From assembly GCA_964483985.1 (NCBI GenBank), contig CAZADS010000006.1, forward strand, positions 1 through 38,607: a stretch of 38,607 nt of DNA, given 5' to 3'. The notes under the pieces were generated by a model. The model searched no databases. It was not told the origin of the DNA and was given only the letters and a program-made list of their open reading frames with translations. Made by a program: the position numbers and the translations under genes. The stretch is from CAZADS01 sp964483985. Its GTDB lineage: Bacteria; Pseudomonadota; Alphaproteobacteria; Thalassobaculales; Thalassobaculaceae. This document shows positions 8,788 through 16,727 of the stretch, one piece after another (within the stretch, counting starts at the first letter, position 1; each line of letters starts with the position of its first letter).

Positions 8788-9552
8788 TCAAACGTATTTT
8801 AATTCCGCAAACCCTAACGGCCCACAAGTAGCTCTTAAGGAAAGATTAGCGGCGGCAAAATCAACCCCTGTCCACGACCCCGTTGTTATAATATCTCCTT
8901 TTTTGAGGCCTCGAGATACAATGTAAGGGCTTCTCTCGACTAAATGATTAGCCAACCAAGAAATTAATGCAAACGGATTAGCTCCAGGAAACCCATTTTT
9001 TACTGTTTTGAAACTCCCACCTAATTGCAAAGTCATCGTTAAATCACCCAGACGTTCAAATTCAGAGAATGGAACTTCGGTCCCAATTACTAAAGCCTCA
9101 TTTGATTGACAATCCGCCAGAGCCCAAATGGGATTGGTTACCGGCCAAACACCGTAGCGAGTCTCCACAGCTTCTATAGCGACCATGACCGCAGCTATAG
9201 AAGACTTTATGTCCTCGTCTTCATACGGTATGCGGGTCACGGGTAAATCACATGCTAAACGAAACGCGATTTCACACTCAATAGCCTTAAGGGGCAAATC
9301 CGCCGAAAGTTGCGCAGGGGAATAAAAGATATTTTCCTCAGCTATCATAGCGCTGGTTGGCGGAAACCCAATTGTTGGAGGTCCCACTTTCCACGCCCCA
9401 ACCGAACGACCCGTCACATCGAAAACCGCATCCTGTATTGCCAGAGCTTCCGATACATTCATAGGTTCGGCTTTCTCTGGAAATTTAGTAAGTGGTCGTT
9501 TTTCTTTCCGTGCGGTGATTAATGCTTGTGCGGCAAGTAAAGATTTTAGCAT
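8788..9552 (-). CDS. 2-keto-4-pentenoate hydratase-like protein (fumarylacetoacetase superfamily)
   Basis: A 254-residue protein of the MhpD/2-oxopent-4-enoate hydratase type, a Mg-dependent branch of the fumarylacetoacetate hydrolase fold. Visible landmarks are an N-terminal helical segment ending in GAWKVG, then an acidic metal-binding stretch around KAIECEIAFRLA, the AIEAVETRY segment, a Trp/Asp/Asn stretch (WALADCQSN), and a C-terminal GDIITTGSWTG, which matches the family GD.I.TG..TG. Members hydrate 2-hydroxypentadienoates from aromatic meta-cleavage, but many homologues have other or unknown substrates; no aromatic-degradation genes are nearby. The ATG at 9552 shares one base with the CCA-gene stop (TGATG); a GTG three bases earlier is possible. 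It is the last gene of the DUF1285 group. Confidence 0.82.
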   Translation of the reverse strand: MLKSLLAAQALITARKEKRPLTKFPEKAEPMNVSEALAIQDAVFDVTGRSVGAWKVGPPTIGFPPTSAMIAEENIFYSPAQLSADLPLKAIECEIAFRLACDLPVTRIPYEDEDIKSSIAAVMVAIEAVETRYGVWPVTNPIWALADCQSNEALVIGTEVPFSEFERLGDLTMTLQLGGSFKTVKNGFPGANPFALISWLANHLVERSPYIVSRGLKKGDIITTGSWTGVDFAAANLSLRATCGPLGFAELKYV

Positions 9553-10766
9553 CACAGTGTACTCTTCTTATTCTCTAACCATCTTCGGATTTTTTCCAAA
9601 CATGCTTTTCTATTAGGCCTAAATGCATTATCAACCCACCAATTTTCAGCATCCTGTAAAATTTTTCCTAATTTTTTTCCGGGATTGAACCCTAAATCAA
9701 TCAAGTCCGATCCACTAAGTGGAAATTTGGGTGAATCCCAAGAACTCAGGACTCTCATCGCTTGCCTAAAAACACAAATAGGAACATTTTGTAATGCTGC
9801 GGATACTATGGCTGCATCAACAAACCTATTCTTGCCAAGTCTATAAATTTGCTGTGGAATATTATTGTTATCCCAACGAAATCCGTCTGCATCCGACCTG
9901 ATAAATTTAAGACGGATTGCATCAGATCTGGATAACCTCAATTTAACAGCTAGATCCTCAGGTGATGATTCAAATAAAACCCCCATTCGGCAAAGTGGAT
10001 CAGGATCATTGCCCTCAAATTTCAAAAGATTTTGTAATTGAGACACTCGTAAATTTCCTAAAGACAACGCAGCAAGAATATCACATTCATCCATTACACC
10101 AAATATACCGACAGCATTCTGTGCAACCAACAGTTTCCAAAGTTCCAAGCGAACGCGCTCAGTCGAAAGCATCGATAACAAGTCTGCATTTTTTTGACAT
10201 GCAATTAATCCTGAAGCGTCAATATCGGTCTTACCATATTCAGCATTCAAACGGAAAAACCGTAAAATTCTCAGTACGTCTTCACGAATCCGCTGATTTG
10301 GATCTCCGATAAATCGAACTCGACCTGAAACAGTATCATCCATACCCTGAATTGGATCGAAAATTTTACCCTCGTTATCCATATAGAGGGCATTCATTGA
10401 AAAATCCCTTCGCTTGGCGTCTTCGTACCAATTCTTGGTAAAATCGACTAGGGCTCTCCTACCATCGGTACGAATATCACGTCGCAAGGTTGTTATTTCG
10501 TAAGTTCTATTGTCAGCAACTGCCGTTATGGTTCCGTGTTCTATCCCAGTCATGCGAGTTTTTATTTTCGCTGTTTCTAGTCTCCCAATCATTTCTATTG
10601 GAGTAAAGATGGTAGCTATGTCAATGTCTATAATAGGAAGCCGCAATATTGTGTTACGCACGCAACCTCCCACGAATCTGGAACAACCATCTTCAAAATC
10701 TAGAGCCAACATCACAGTTTGGGTCGTATCATCTTCGAACCAACCACAACGTCTAATTTCGCTCAT
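9552..10766 (-). CDS. CCA tRNA nucleotidyltransferase / poly(A) polymerase family
   Basis: Class II nucleotidyltransferase of 404 residues that adds or repairs the 3' CCA end of tRNA. In order: FVGGCVRN at 31-38, the catalytic carboxylates in IIDIDIAT (D47 and D49), a GTITA strand, RRD at 95-97, KRRDFSMNALY at 118-128, and the neck motif GDPNQRIREDVLRILRFFRL at 154-173, which includes the nucleotide-selecting residues. The C-terminal half is helical body and tail. PcnB-type poly(A) polymerases share this fold; the gene context (after DUF1285 and CoA pyrophosphatase) is the one in which alphaproteobacterial CCA transferases are usually found. The ATG at 10766 is preferred to a GTG at 10775 because GAGG sits eight bases before it. 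It overlaps the preceding gene by 14 bases. Confidence 0.93.
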   Translation of the reverse strand: MSEIRRCGWFEDDTTQTVMLALDFEDGCSRFVGGCVRNTILRLPIIDIDIATIFTPIEMIGRLETAKIKTRMTGIEHGTITAVADNRTYEITTLRRDIRTDGRRALVDFTKNWYEDAKRRDFSMNALYMDNEGKIFDPIQGMDDTVSGRVRFIGDPNQRIREDVLRILRFFRLNAEYGKTDIDASGLIACQKNADLLSMLSTERVRLELWKLLVAQNAVGIFGVMDECDILAALSLGNLRVSQLQNLLKFEGNDPDPLCRMGVLFESSPEDLAVKLRLSRSDAIRLKFIRSDADGFRWDNNNIPQQIYRLGKNRFVDAAIVSAALQNVPICVFRQAMRVLSSWDSPKFPLSGSDLIDLGFNPGKKLGKILQDAENWWVDNAFRPNRKACLEKIRRWLENKKSTL

Positions 10767-11466
10767 CTCCGGCACCTCGTGACTCTAAAACACCCAACAA
10801 CATCTCAGCAAGGTTCACCAGCATACCAGCTGTCGCCCCCCAAATATATCTTTCCGGATGAGGAAACACATAAAAGTGACGCTTCCTATTTTCCCATTCG
10901 CGACTATGACGTTCGTGATTAGCCCTATCTAAAACAAATGCCAAAGGGACTTCAAACACATCCGCCACTTCCACTGGATCTGGCTTAATCTCGAAAGGCG
11001 GATATACTAGGCCAACGATTGGAGTAACAACGAAACCCGTCCGAGTCACGTAAGTATCAAGGCGCCCAATAACTTCAACCCGTTTGCGATCAAGCCCAAT
11101 TTCCTCTTCGGCTTCTCTAAGAGCAGTATCAATCATGTCGACGTCACTCTCTTCAAATCGGCCTCCGGGGAAACTGACCTGACCAGGATGATGAGGTAAA
11201 TTAGGAGACCGCTCTGTCAACAGGATTGTTAAATGTTCTGATCGTTCAATGATCGGAATGAGAACTGATGCTGGTCTTTGATTGGTAGGTAATTCCATAC
11301 CAGGGTTGAGATCGTGATCTCCTCGCCGTTCCTCAGGCTTAGAGTCTCCAGAATCCCTTTTAATTCGATACTTGTTCAAAGCTAGAAAGAAAATTTTCCT
11401 AAATTCATTTAAGGTTCGCACTTGGGGAGTGCTGGGCCTAACTGGAAGAATACGTCTGCACTCCAT
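10753..11466 (-). CDS. NUDIX hydrolase, CoA pyrophosphatase type
   Basis: Predicted to hydrolyse the pyrophosphate of coenzyme A or acyl-CoA to 3',5'-ADP and phosphopantetheine, in the cytosol. The NUDIX box runs from G101-G102 to about 124, with spacing that fits GX5EX7REUXEEXGU (ALREAEEEIGL at its end). Just before it, LLTERSPNLPHHPGQVSFPG matches the extra UPF0035 motif of CoA-specific enzymes, and IWGATAGML in the C-terminus fits the NudL pattern. The ATG at 11466 has GAGAGG upstream but makes a 58-base overlap with DUF1285; a GTG at 11421 would shorten the protein by 15 residues with a 13-base overlap and is a real alternative. Middle gene of a tight minus-strand group. Confidence 0.88.
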   Translation of the reverse strand: MECRRILPVRPSTPQVRTLNEFRKIFFLALNKYRIKRDSGDSKPEERRGDHDLNPGMELPTNQRPASVLIPIIERSEHLTILLTERSPNLPHHPGQVSFPGGRFEESDVDMIDTALREAEEEIGLDRKRVEVIGRLDTYVTRTGFVVTPIVGLVYPPFEIKPDPVEVADVFEVPLAFVLDRANHERHSREWENRKRHFYVFPHPERYIWGATAGMLVNLAEMLLGVLESRGAGDERN

Positions 11467-11930
11467 ACACCGAGGATCCTCTCTCCATCAATTTCTCGTT
11501 CTATTGCAAGGTCTACTAAATCATAAAAGACTGAACGAGTTAACCTTGCTTCTAAGCCATCCCTAATAACAATATAAGGGCTTGGTTCCAGTGTTTCCGG
11601 ATCCACCTCTATACGCAAGGGGTGATCCGTATCACACCGAATTTCAATATCTAGGTTTGTTCTGAAAACTAAGCTTGGTTTTTGACGGTCGTCCCCGGGA
11701 TTTGCATTCACTTCGACCGCTAAAAAAGGAGCATCTTCCACATCAATAATACCCCGTTCCGTTGGCGTAACTAGCCAAAATTTTCCAGATTCGTCACGTT
11801 GCAACACGGATGCAAACAATTTAACCATCTCCAATCGGCGAATTGGAGTTCCTTGATAGTGCCATATGCCATTTCTATCAATCCTAATTCCGAAATGTCT
11901 CACTTCTCTATTTGCTGGGAATTTCCGCAT
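11409..11930 (-). CDS. DUF1285 domain-containing protein
   Basis: A 173-residue soluble protein of the DUF1285 family, function unknown. Recognisable points are the N-terminal FGIRIDRNGIWHYQGTPIRR, then LEMVKLFASVLQRDESGKFW, TPTERGIIDVEDAPF, and a C-terminal RSVFYDLVDLA segment. The family folds as two small beta-rich domains and its gene is often found just before a CoA pyrophosphatase and a CCA transferase and divergent from a moxR gene, exactly as here. That conserved order is the strongest support. It is the first gene of the group; 131 bases separate it from the moxR start, so the two groups share a divergent promoter region. Confidence 0.87.
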   Translation of the reverse strand: MRKFPANREVRHFGIRIDRNGIWHYQGTPIRRLEMVKLFASVLQRDESGKFWLVTPTERGIIDVEDAPFLAVEVNANPGDDRQKPSLVFRTNLDIEIRCDTDHPLRIEVDPETLEPSPYIVIRDGLEARLTRSVFYDLVDLAIEREIDGERILGVWSADVFFQLGPALPKCEP

Positions 11931-12061
11931 CTTATTTTTAACCTCAGTTAGGCCTGCTATGTTTTTATTTCGCTAGGGTTGCTTCTCGTCCATGGTCATT
12001 TCTTCAATTCTATGTATAAGTGCCACGATTCGTGTCTGCAACATTTCGAGATTATATTTAC

Positions 12062-13072
12062 ATGAGAGATTTCTCCAGCCCTCACCAGTTAAGCAGCGAT
12101 ACAATTTTAGCCGAAGTCAAAGACATCTACGACCACATGGCCACAGTTCAAAACCAAATCGGGAAAATTATTTTCGGTCAACACAGCGTAATTGAACAGA
12201 CTTTAATAACGATTCTCGCAGGGGGGCATGCGCTCCTAGTAGGCGTTCCTGGTTTAGCTAAAACTACATTAGTAGAAACTATCGGAAAAGTACTCAGCTT
12301 AGATGATAAAAGAATTCAATGCACTCCTGATTTAATGCCTGCGGACATTTTAGGATCCGAAGTTTTGGAAGAGAGTCCTGCAGGAAAAAGGGATTTTCGT
12401 TTCATTAAAGGACCCGTCTTTTGTCAAATCTTGATGGCTGATGAAATCAATCGTGCAAGTCCGCGCACCCAATCTGCATTGCTCCAAGCAATGCAGGAAA
12501 AAATCGTCTCAGTCGCGGGACATACCTATAAACTTCCTACTCCTTTTCACGTTTTAGCGACACAAAACCCATTGGAACAAGAGGGAACATACAGACTTCC
12601 AGAGGCCCAACTAGACCGATTTTTAATGCAAATTGACATAGAATATCCGGATCGTTTGTCAGAAAAACAAATGCTTGTTTCAACGTCAGCTCCAAATCAG
12701 ATAATGCCTAAAGCCATTATGTCGAGCCAAGATTTGATAAAAGCCCAAAAACTGTTACACCTTGTACCAATTGGTGAAACCGTCATTGATACAATACTTT
12801 CTATAGTAGAATCAGGTCGTCCCGAAACCACAACTATCAAGGAAGTTCGGGAATACGTCGCCTGGGGTCCAGGCCCACGCGCAAGTCAGGCATTATTGTT
12901 AGCAGCAAGAGCTAAAGCCGTTCTTGATGGAAGATTGGCCCCCTCCGTTTTGGATGTAGTCTCATTGGCCTATCCCATTTTACAGCACCGAATGGCGTTG
13001 AGCCTTTCTGCAAGAGCTCAGAATGTTAGTCTACAAACAGTGATTAATATTCTATGCGAACCCTATAATTAG
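12062..13072 (+). CDS. MoxR-family AAA+ ATPase
   Basis: AAA+ ATPase of 336 residues, MoxR type, thought to act as a chaperone-like motor on VWA-domain partners. Walker A is GVPGLAKT at 61-68, Walker B ILMADEIN at 123-130, sensor 1 LATQNP at 165-170, and EAQLDRF at 181-187 holds the arginine-finger region. The N-terminal FGQ (38-40) and AGGHALLVGVPG are typical of the family. I chose the ATG at 12062, with GAGA about nine bases upstream; a GTG at 12020 would add 14 poorly conserved residues. It leads a four-gene plus-strand group, with the DUF58 gene starting 13 bases after its stop. The pairing of MoxR with DUF58 and VWA membrane proteins is widespread, but the client process here is unknown. 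Confidence 0.93.
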   Translation: MRDFSSPHQLSSDTILAEVKDIYDHMATVQNQIGKIIFGQHSVIEQTLITILAGGHALLVGVPGLAKTTLVETIGKVLSLDDKRIQCTPDLMPADILGSEVLEESPAGKRDFRFIKGPVFCQILMADEINRASPRTQSALLQAMQEKIVSVAGHTYKLPTPFHVLATQNPLEQEGTYRLPEAQLDRFLMQIDIEYPDRLSEKQMLVSTSAPNQIMPKAIMSSQDLIKAQKLLHLVPIGETVIDTILSIVESGRPETTTIKEVREYVAWGPGPRASQALLLAARAKAVLDGRLAPSVLDVVSLAYPILQHRMALSLSARAQNVSLQTVINILCEPYN

Positions 13073-13085
13073 GAATAAGTTATAT

Positions 13086-13943
13086 ATGCTGCGTTACAAA
13101 GCGGAAAAATTAGCCAGTCAATTTCCATCCATTGTGGTTGAAGCAGAAAAAATAGCGGCAACACTTATCCAAGGACTTCACGGCCGATATCGTTCTGGTC
13201 ATGGGGAAACATTTTGGCAATTTAGACACTACAATCAAGAAGATACACCAAATAAAATCGACTGGAGGCGCTCCGCAAAATCCGAAGAACTGTTTTTGAG
13301 AGAAACTGAAACAGAAGTTCCACAAAGCCTTTGGATTTGGTGCGATCACTCACCCTCAATGACTTACCGTTCTGATTCCAACCTTTTAATAAAGAAAGAA
13401 GCAGCAGATACCATAGCATTAACCATCGCCATGCTTTTAGTAAAAGCTGGAGAAAAAATTGCATTTCTCGGCTCTCGCCTGCCAGCTTATAGCGGCCAAT
13501 ATGGTATAAACATGTTTATATCATCGATCGAACGCCGAAATGACCAAACTAATATGCCCCCGATGGAAACTCTTTTACCTCACTCTGAAATTATTTTGAT
13601 TTCAGATTTTCTGGAGCCAATTCATTCGTACATTCCTCTTATCAAACATTTTCAAAAATCTGGCTGCATTGGGCATTGCCTACAAGTTCTGGATCCAGCA
13701 GAGGTTTCATTTCCCTTCAAAGGACGCATTCAATTTCACGGTTTCGAGGACGAAAAACCTTACTTAATCAGCAATGCTAGTGACTTGATACAGGATTATA
13801 AAAACGCATTGATTAAACATAATTATGAATTAAAAAATTTCACCCAGTCGGTTGGTTGGCATTTCAACCAATTCACAACAAGTGAATCCTTAGAAAACGC
13901 GATTATATCACTTTACCATTCCTTATCTCGATCGATAGTTTAA
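13086..13943 (+). CDS. DUF58 domain-containing protein (VWA-like)
   Basis: A 285-residue DUF58 protein. The signature core is at 33-75: GRYRSGHGETFWQFRHY, then the acidic NQED turn, IDWRRSAK (59-66) and LFLRETE (69-75). A VWA-like fold follows, whose first strand ends in DHSPS (87-91), an intact DxSxS metal-binding (MIDAS) motif. A later strand, EIILISDF, provides a further Asp. No membrane helix is visible, so it is likely cytosolic or peripheral. DUF58 proteins nearly always accompany a MoxR ATPase and are candidates for its client; that partnership is family knowledge, not shown here. It lies 13 bases after the MoxR gene and 12 bases before the next gene, so all are surely one transcript. 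Confidence 0.9.
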   Translation: MLRYKAEKLASQFPSIVVEAEKIAATLIQGLHGRYRSGHGETFWQFRHYNQEDTPNKIDWRRSAKSEELFLRETETEVPQSLWIWCDHSPSMTYRSDSNLLIKKEAADTIALTIAMLLVKAGEKIAFLGSRLPAYSGQYGINMFISSIERRNDQTNMPPMETLLPHSEIILISDFLEPIHSYIPLIKHFQKSGCIGHCLQVLDPAEVSFPFKGRIQFHGFEDEKPYLISNASDLIQDYKNALIKHNYELKNFTQSVGWHFNQFTTSESLENAIISLYHSLSRSIV

Positions 13944-13955
13944 CGAAAGCGTCTC

Positions 13956-16727
13956 ATGCTAATAATCGGTCCTCTTGCATTCCACCATCCCTGGATATTG
14001 TTAGGACTGTTGGGAATTCCCCTACTTTGGATACTAATCCGTTTGATGCCACCATCTAGTAGCGTGATAGCGTTCCCCGCAGTACGGTTATTACATCATT
14101 TACGATCACCCGAGGAGATAGCCAAAACAGCTCCTTGGTGGCTTTTGTTGTTAAGAATAAGTTTTGTTATCGCAATGATATTAGGGTTTTCTCATCCCGT
14201 GTTAGTACCCCAGGACGATCTCCCTGGAAAGGGTGCCCTTATATTGGTGATAAATAATGATTGGTCATCAGCGAGAAATTGGCCCAAACGGATCCGTGCT
14301 GCAAGGTCCTTAATCAAGCATGCTGAAAGAGAGAATAGGTCTATTTACATCATCACGACTATCCCAGTGGCCCAAAACCCCGTCTCGTTTGATAATAAAT
14401 TTACACCGCCCACAGCTCAAAACTATCTAAAGACTTTACAACCGAGGCCATGGCCCTCTGATCTTACCAAACTGCTAAGCAACTTAAAAAAAATGGCACT
14501 ACCATCGCCAGCCGACGTGGTATGGTTAACCGACAAGATTGAAAAAAAGGGGAAAAACCAACTAGCCCAGTCATTTCAACGTTTAGGAAGCCTCACTATT
14601 TTGACTGACGAATCGTCCAGTCCAAAAATTCTTTCGCCTCCAATCGCCAATTCCCAAAAGTTAACCTTAAAAGCATTCCGCCTTAATAGTAGTCGCAAAG
14701 AGACAATTGTGATTCAAGCTTTTGATAACGAAAAGACCCTGGTGGATTATTCTACTGTCTCTTTTCAACCTGGAGATAGAGAGACAATCGTAAATTTTTC
14801 ACTCCCTATTGAATTAAGGAATAAGGTCACTCAAATTAAAATAAAAGGGGAACCAAGCGCAGCAGCTGTAATCCTTTTGGACGACTCGTTTAAAAGATAC
14901 AGGGTGGGACTGGTTTCCAATATCGAGTTTGAAACGGAACAACCTCTTCTAAACAAACTGTTCTATCTGGAACAAGCAATATCTCCATTCTCTGAGATTC
15001 ATAAGGATAATATAAATGCCCTTTTAAGCCGAAAGGCTTCCACAATAATAATGGCTGATATTGAAACAATATCTAAAATAGAAGAATCCAGCCTGACAAC
15101 TTGGATGGAAAATGGTGGTGTTTTAATTCGTTTTGCTGGACCACATCTGGCGGCACATGGTATTGGAGAGAATAGCTCTATTTACCCAAAATTGCTTCCA
15201 GTCGAACTGCGAGGGGGTGATAGGACTTTGGAAGGGGTTTTATCTTGGACCAAACCATTACCAATTTCGGAATTTAACCCATCAGGACCTTTTAATAACC
15301 TCCCTTCCTATCCTAACGTCTTAGTCCAAAGACAAGTACTTGCAGAACCCGACGCTGGTCTTAACGCCAAAACTTGGGCTCGGTTGCAGGATGGCACACC
15401 CATAGTTACGGGAGTGAAGCGTGGCGATGGCTGGCTGGTTTTATTTCACACAACGGCTAACCCTGAGTGGAGTAACCTCGCCCTTTCCGGCCTTTTCGTC
15501 GATATGCTCCAACGTCTCATATCTCTGGGGCTAGGTAATGTAGAAAACTCTGTCTCAATGGAAATTCCGCCCATAGAAACTCTAAATGGGTTTGGCATTT
15601 TGGGTCCACCTGAACCAAATACGCAGTCTATTGCATTAAAGCAAAACCAACTAAAGCCTGAGGTTACTGCAAACCATCCCCCAGGATTCTACGGAAACGA
15701 TCTAATTCGCTCTGCATTAAATTTAAATATAGACCCTAATTTAATGGTGTCTAAATCGATAATAGGTAAAGGGGTAATAAAACGACCTTTTGATAGGCTT
15801 CCCGAAGTAAATTTTCGCCCCATTTTTTTAGTCATTTCCTTCGTGTTATTAATTTTAGACCTTTTGATAAGCCTAATGATAAGAGGGTATTTTTTTCCTG
15901 ATGACTTAGCAAAAAAGCGAACCAAAATCATTCCTGTACTTTTGCTAATTTTCTTATATCCACTAATATTACCCACAAAAACTCTAGCTCAAACTAACCA
16001 TAATCCTAACGATGGTTTTGCGTTAGAGGCTTTATCTAAAACAACAGTGGCTTTCGTAATTACTGGAGAGCCGGCAATCGACTCCATAAGCAAATCTGGT
16101 CTGTCGACACTTACGGATCTTCTGAGACAGAGGACCGCGGTCGACGCGGGACCTCCAATTGGCGTGAACTTAGCAATGGATGAACTATCGTTTTTTCCAC
16201 TAATTTATTGGCCTATTGTATCCGATCCTCCCGAACTGGATGATGTAATAATTCAGAAGGTTAATGCTTTTATGAAAAATGGAGGAACCATTTTTTTCGA
16301 TACAAGAGATCAGTATGAAACCAGCCTCACCGGAACGGGAAACGGAATCGAAACCTTCAATTTTATAAGCAATATTCTGAATTTGCCATTTCTGACTCCG
16401 ATACCCTCCGATCATGTTTTGACTAAGTCATTTTATCTTTTAAAAGAATTTCCGGGACGGTTCACCGGGGGCGAACTGTGGATCAAAGATCACGGCGTTG
16501 AAAAAAACCCAGAAATAAGCCCAATTATTATAGGAAGTCATGATTGGGCCAGTGCCTGGGCGCGAGATCAACACGGTAATTTCAGGTTTCCTATTATACC
16601 GCACGGCGAAGAACAAAGAGAATTATCCTTTCGTGCTGGAATTAATTTGATAATGTACGTTTTGACTGGAAATTATAAAGCAGACCAAGTCCACGTTCCG
16701 GCGATACTAGAGAGATTGGGTCAATGA
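13956..16727 (+). CDS. BatA-like / DUF4159 membrane protein
   Basis: A 923-residue membrane protein built from several parts. Residues 1-80 form a BatA-type N-terminus with two helices (about 12-30 and 61-80) joined by the typical IAFPAVRLL loop. A VWA-like segment follows (GALILVINNDWSSA, about 93-106), in which the metal motif has decayed to DxSxA (D102, S104, A106). A middle region includes a glutamine-amidotransferase-like fold. Two more helices lie around 620-645 and 660-680. The C-terminal domain, from about 700, is DUF4159, with AGPPIGVNLAMDELSFFPLIYWP and a GGTIFFDTRD strand. It resembles Bat aerotolerance proteins in design, but its role is unknown. The stop overlaps the next start by four bases (ATGA at 16724). 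Confidence 0.86.
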   Translation: MLIIGPLAFHHPWILLGLLGIPLLWILIRLMPPSSSVIAFPAVRLLHHLRSPEEIAKTAPWWLLLLRISFVIAMILGFSHPVLVPQDDLPGKGALILVINNDWSSARNWPKRIRAARSLIKHAERENRSIYIITTIPVAQNPVSFDNKFTPPTAQNYLKTLQPRPWPSDLTKLLSNLKKMALPSPADVVWLTDKIEKKGKNQLAQSFQRLGSLTILTDESSSPKILSPPIANSQKLTLKAFRLNSSRKETIVIQAFDNEKTLVDYSTVSFQPGDRETIVNFSLPIELRNKVTQIKIKGEPSAAAVILLDDSFKRYRVGLVSNIEFETEQPLLNKLFYLEQAISPFSEIHKDNINALLSRKASTIIMADIETISKIEESSLTTWMENGGVLIRFAGPHLAAHGIGENSSIYPKLLPVELRGGDRTLEGVLSWTKPLPISEFNPSGPFNNLPSYPNVLVQRQVLAEPDAGLNAKTWARLQDGTPIVTGVKRGDGWLVLFHTTANPEWSNLALSGLFVDMLQRLISLGLGNVENSVSMEIPPIETLNGFGILGPPEPNTQSIALKQNQLKPEVTANHPPGFYGNDLIRSALNLNIDPNLMVSKSIIGKGVIKRPFDRLPEVNFRPIFLVISFVLLILDLLISLMIRGYFFPDDLAKKRTKIIPVLLLIFLYPLILPTKTLAQTNHNPNDGFALEALSKTTVAFVITGEPAIDSISKSGLSTLTDLLRQRTAVDAGPPIGVNLAMDELSFFPLIYWPIVSDPPELDDVIIQKVNAFMKNGGTIFFDTRDQYETSLTGTGNGIETFNFISNILNLPFLTPIPSDHVLTKSFYLLKEFPGRFTGGELWIKDHGVEKNPEISPIIIGSHDWASAWARDQHGNFRFPIIPHGEEQRELSFRAGINLIMYVLTGNYKADQVHVPAILERLGQ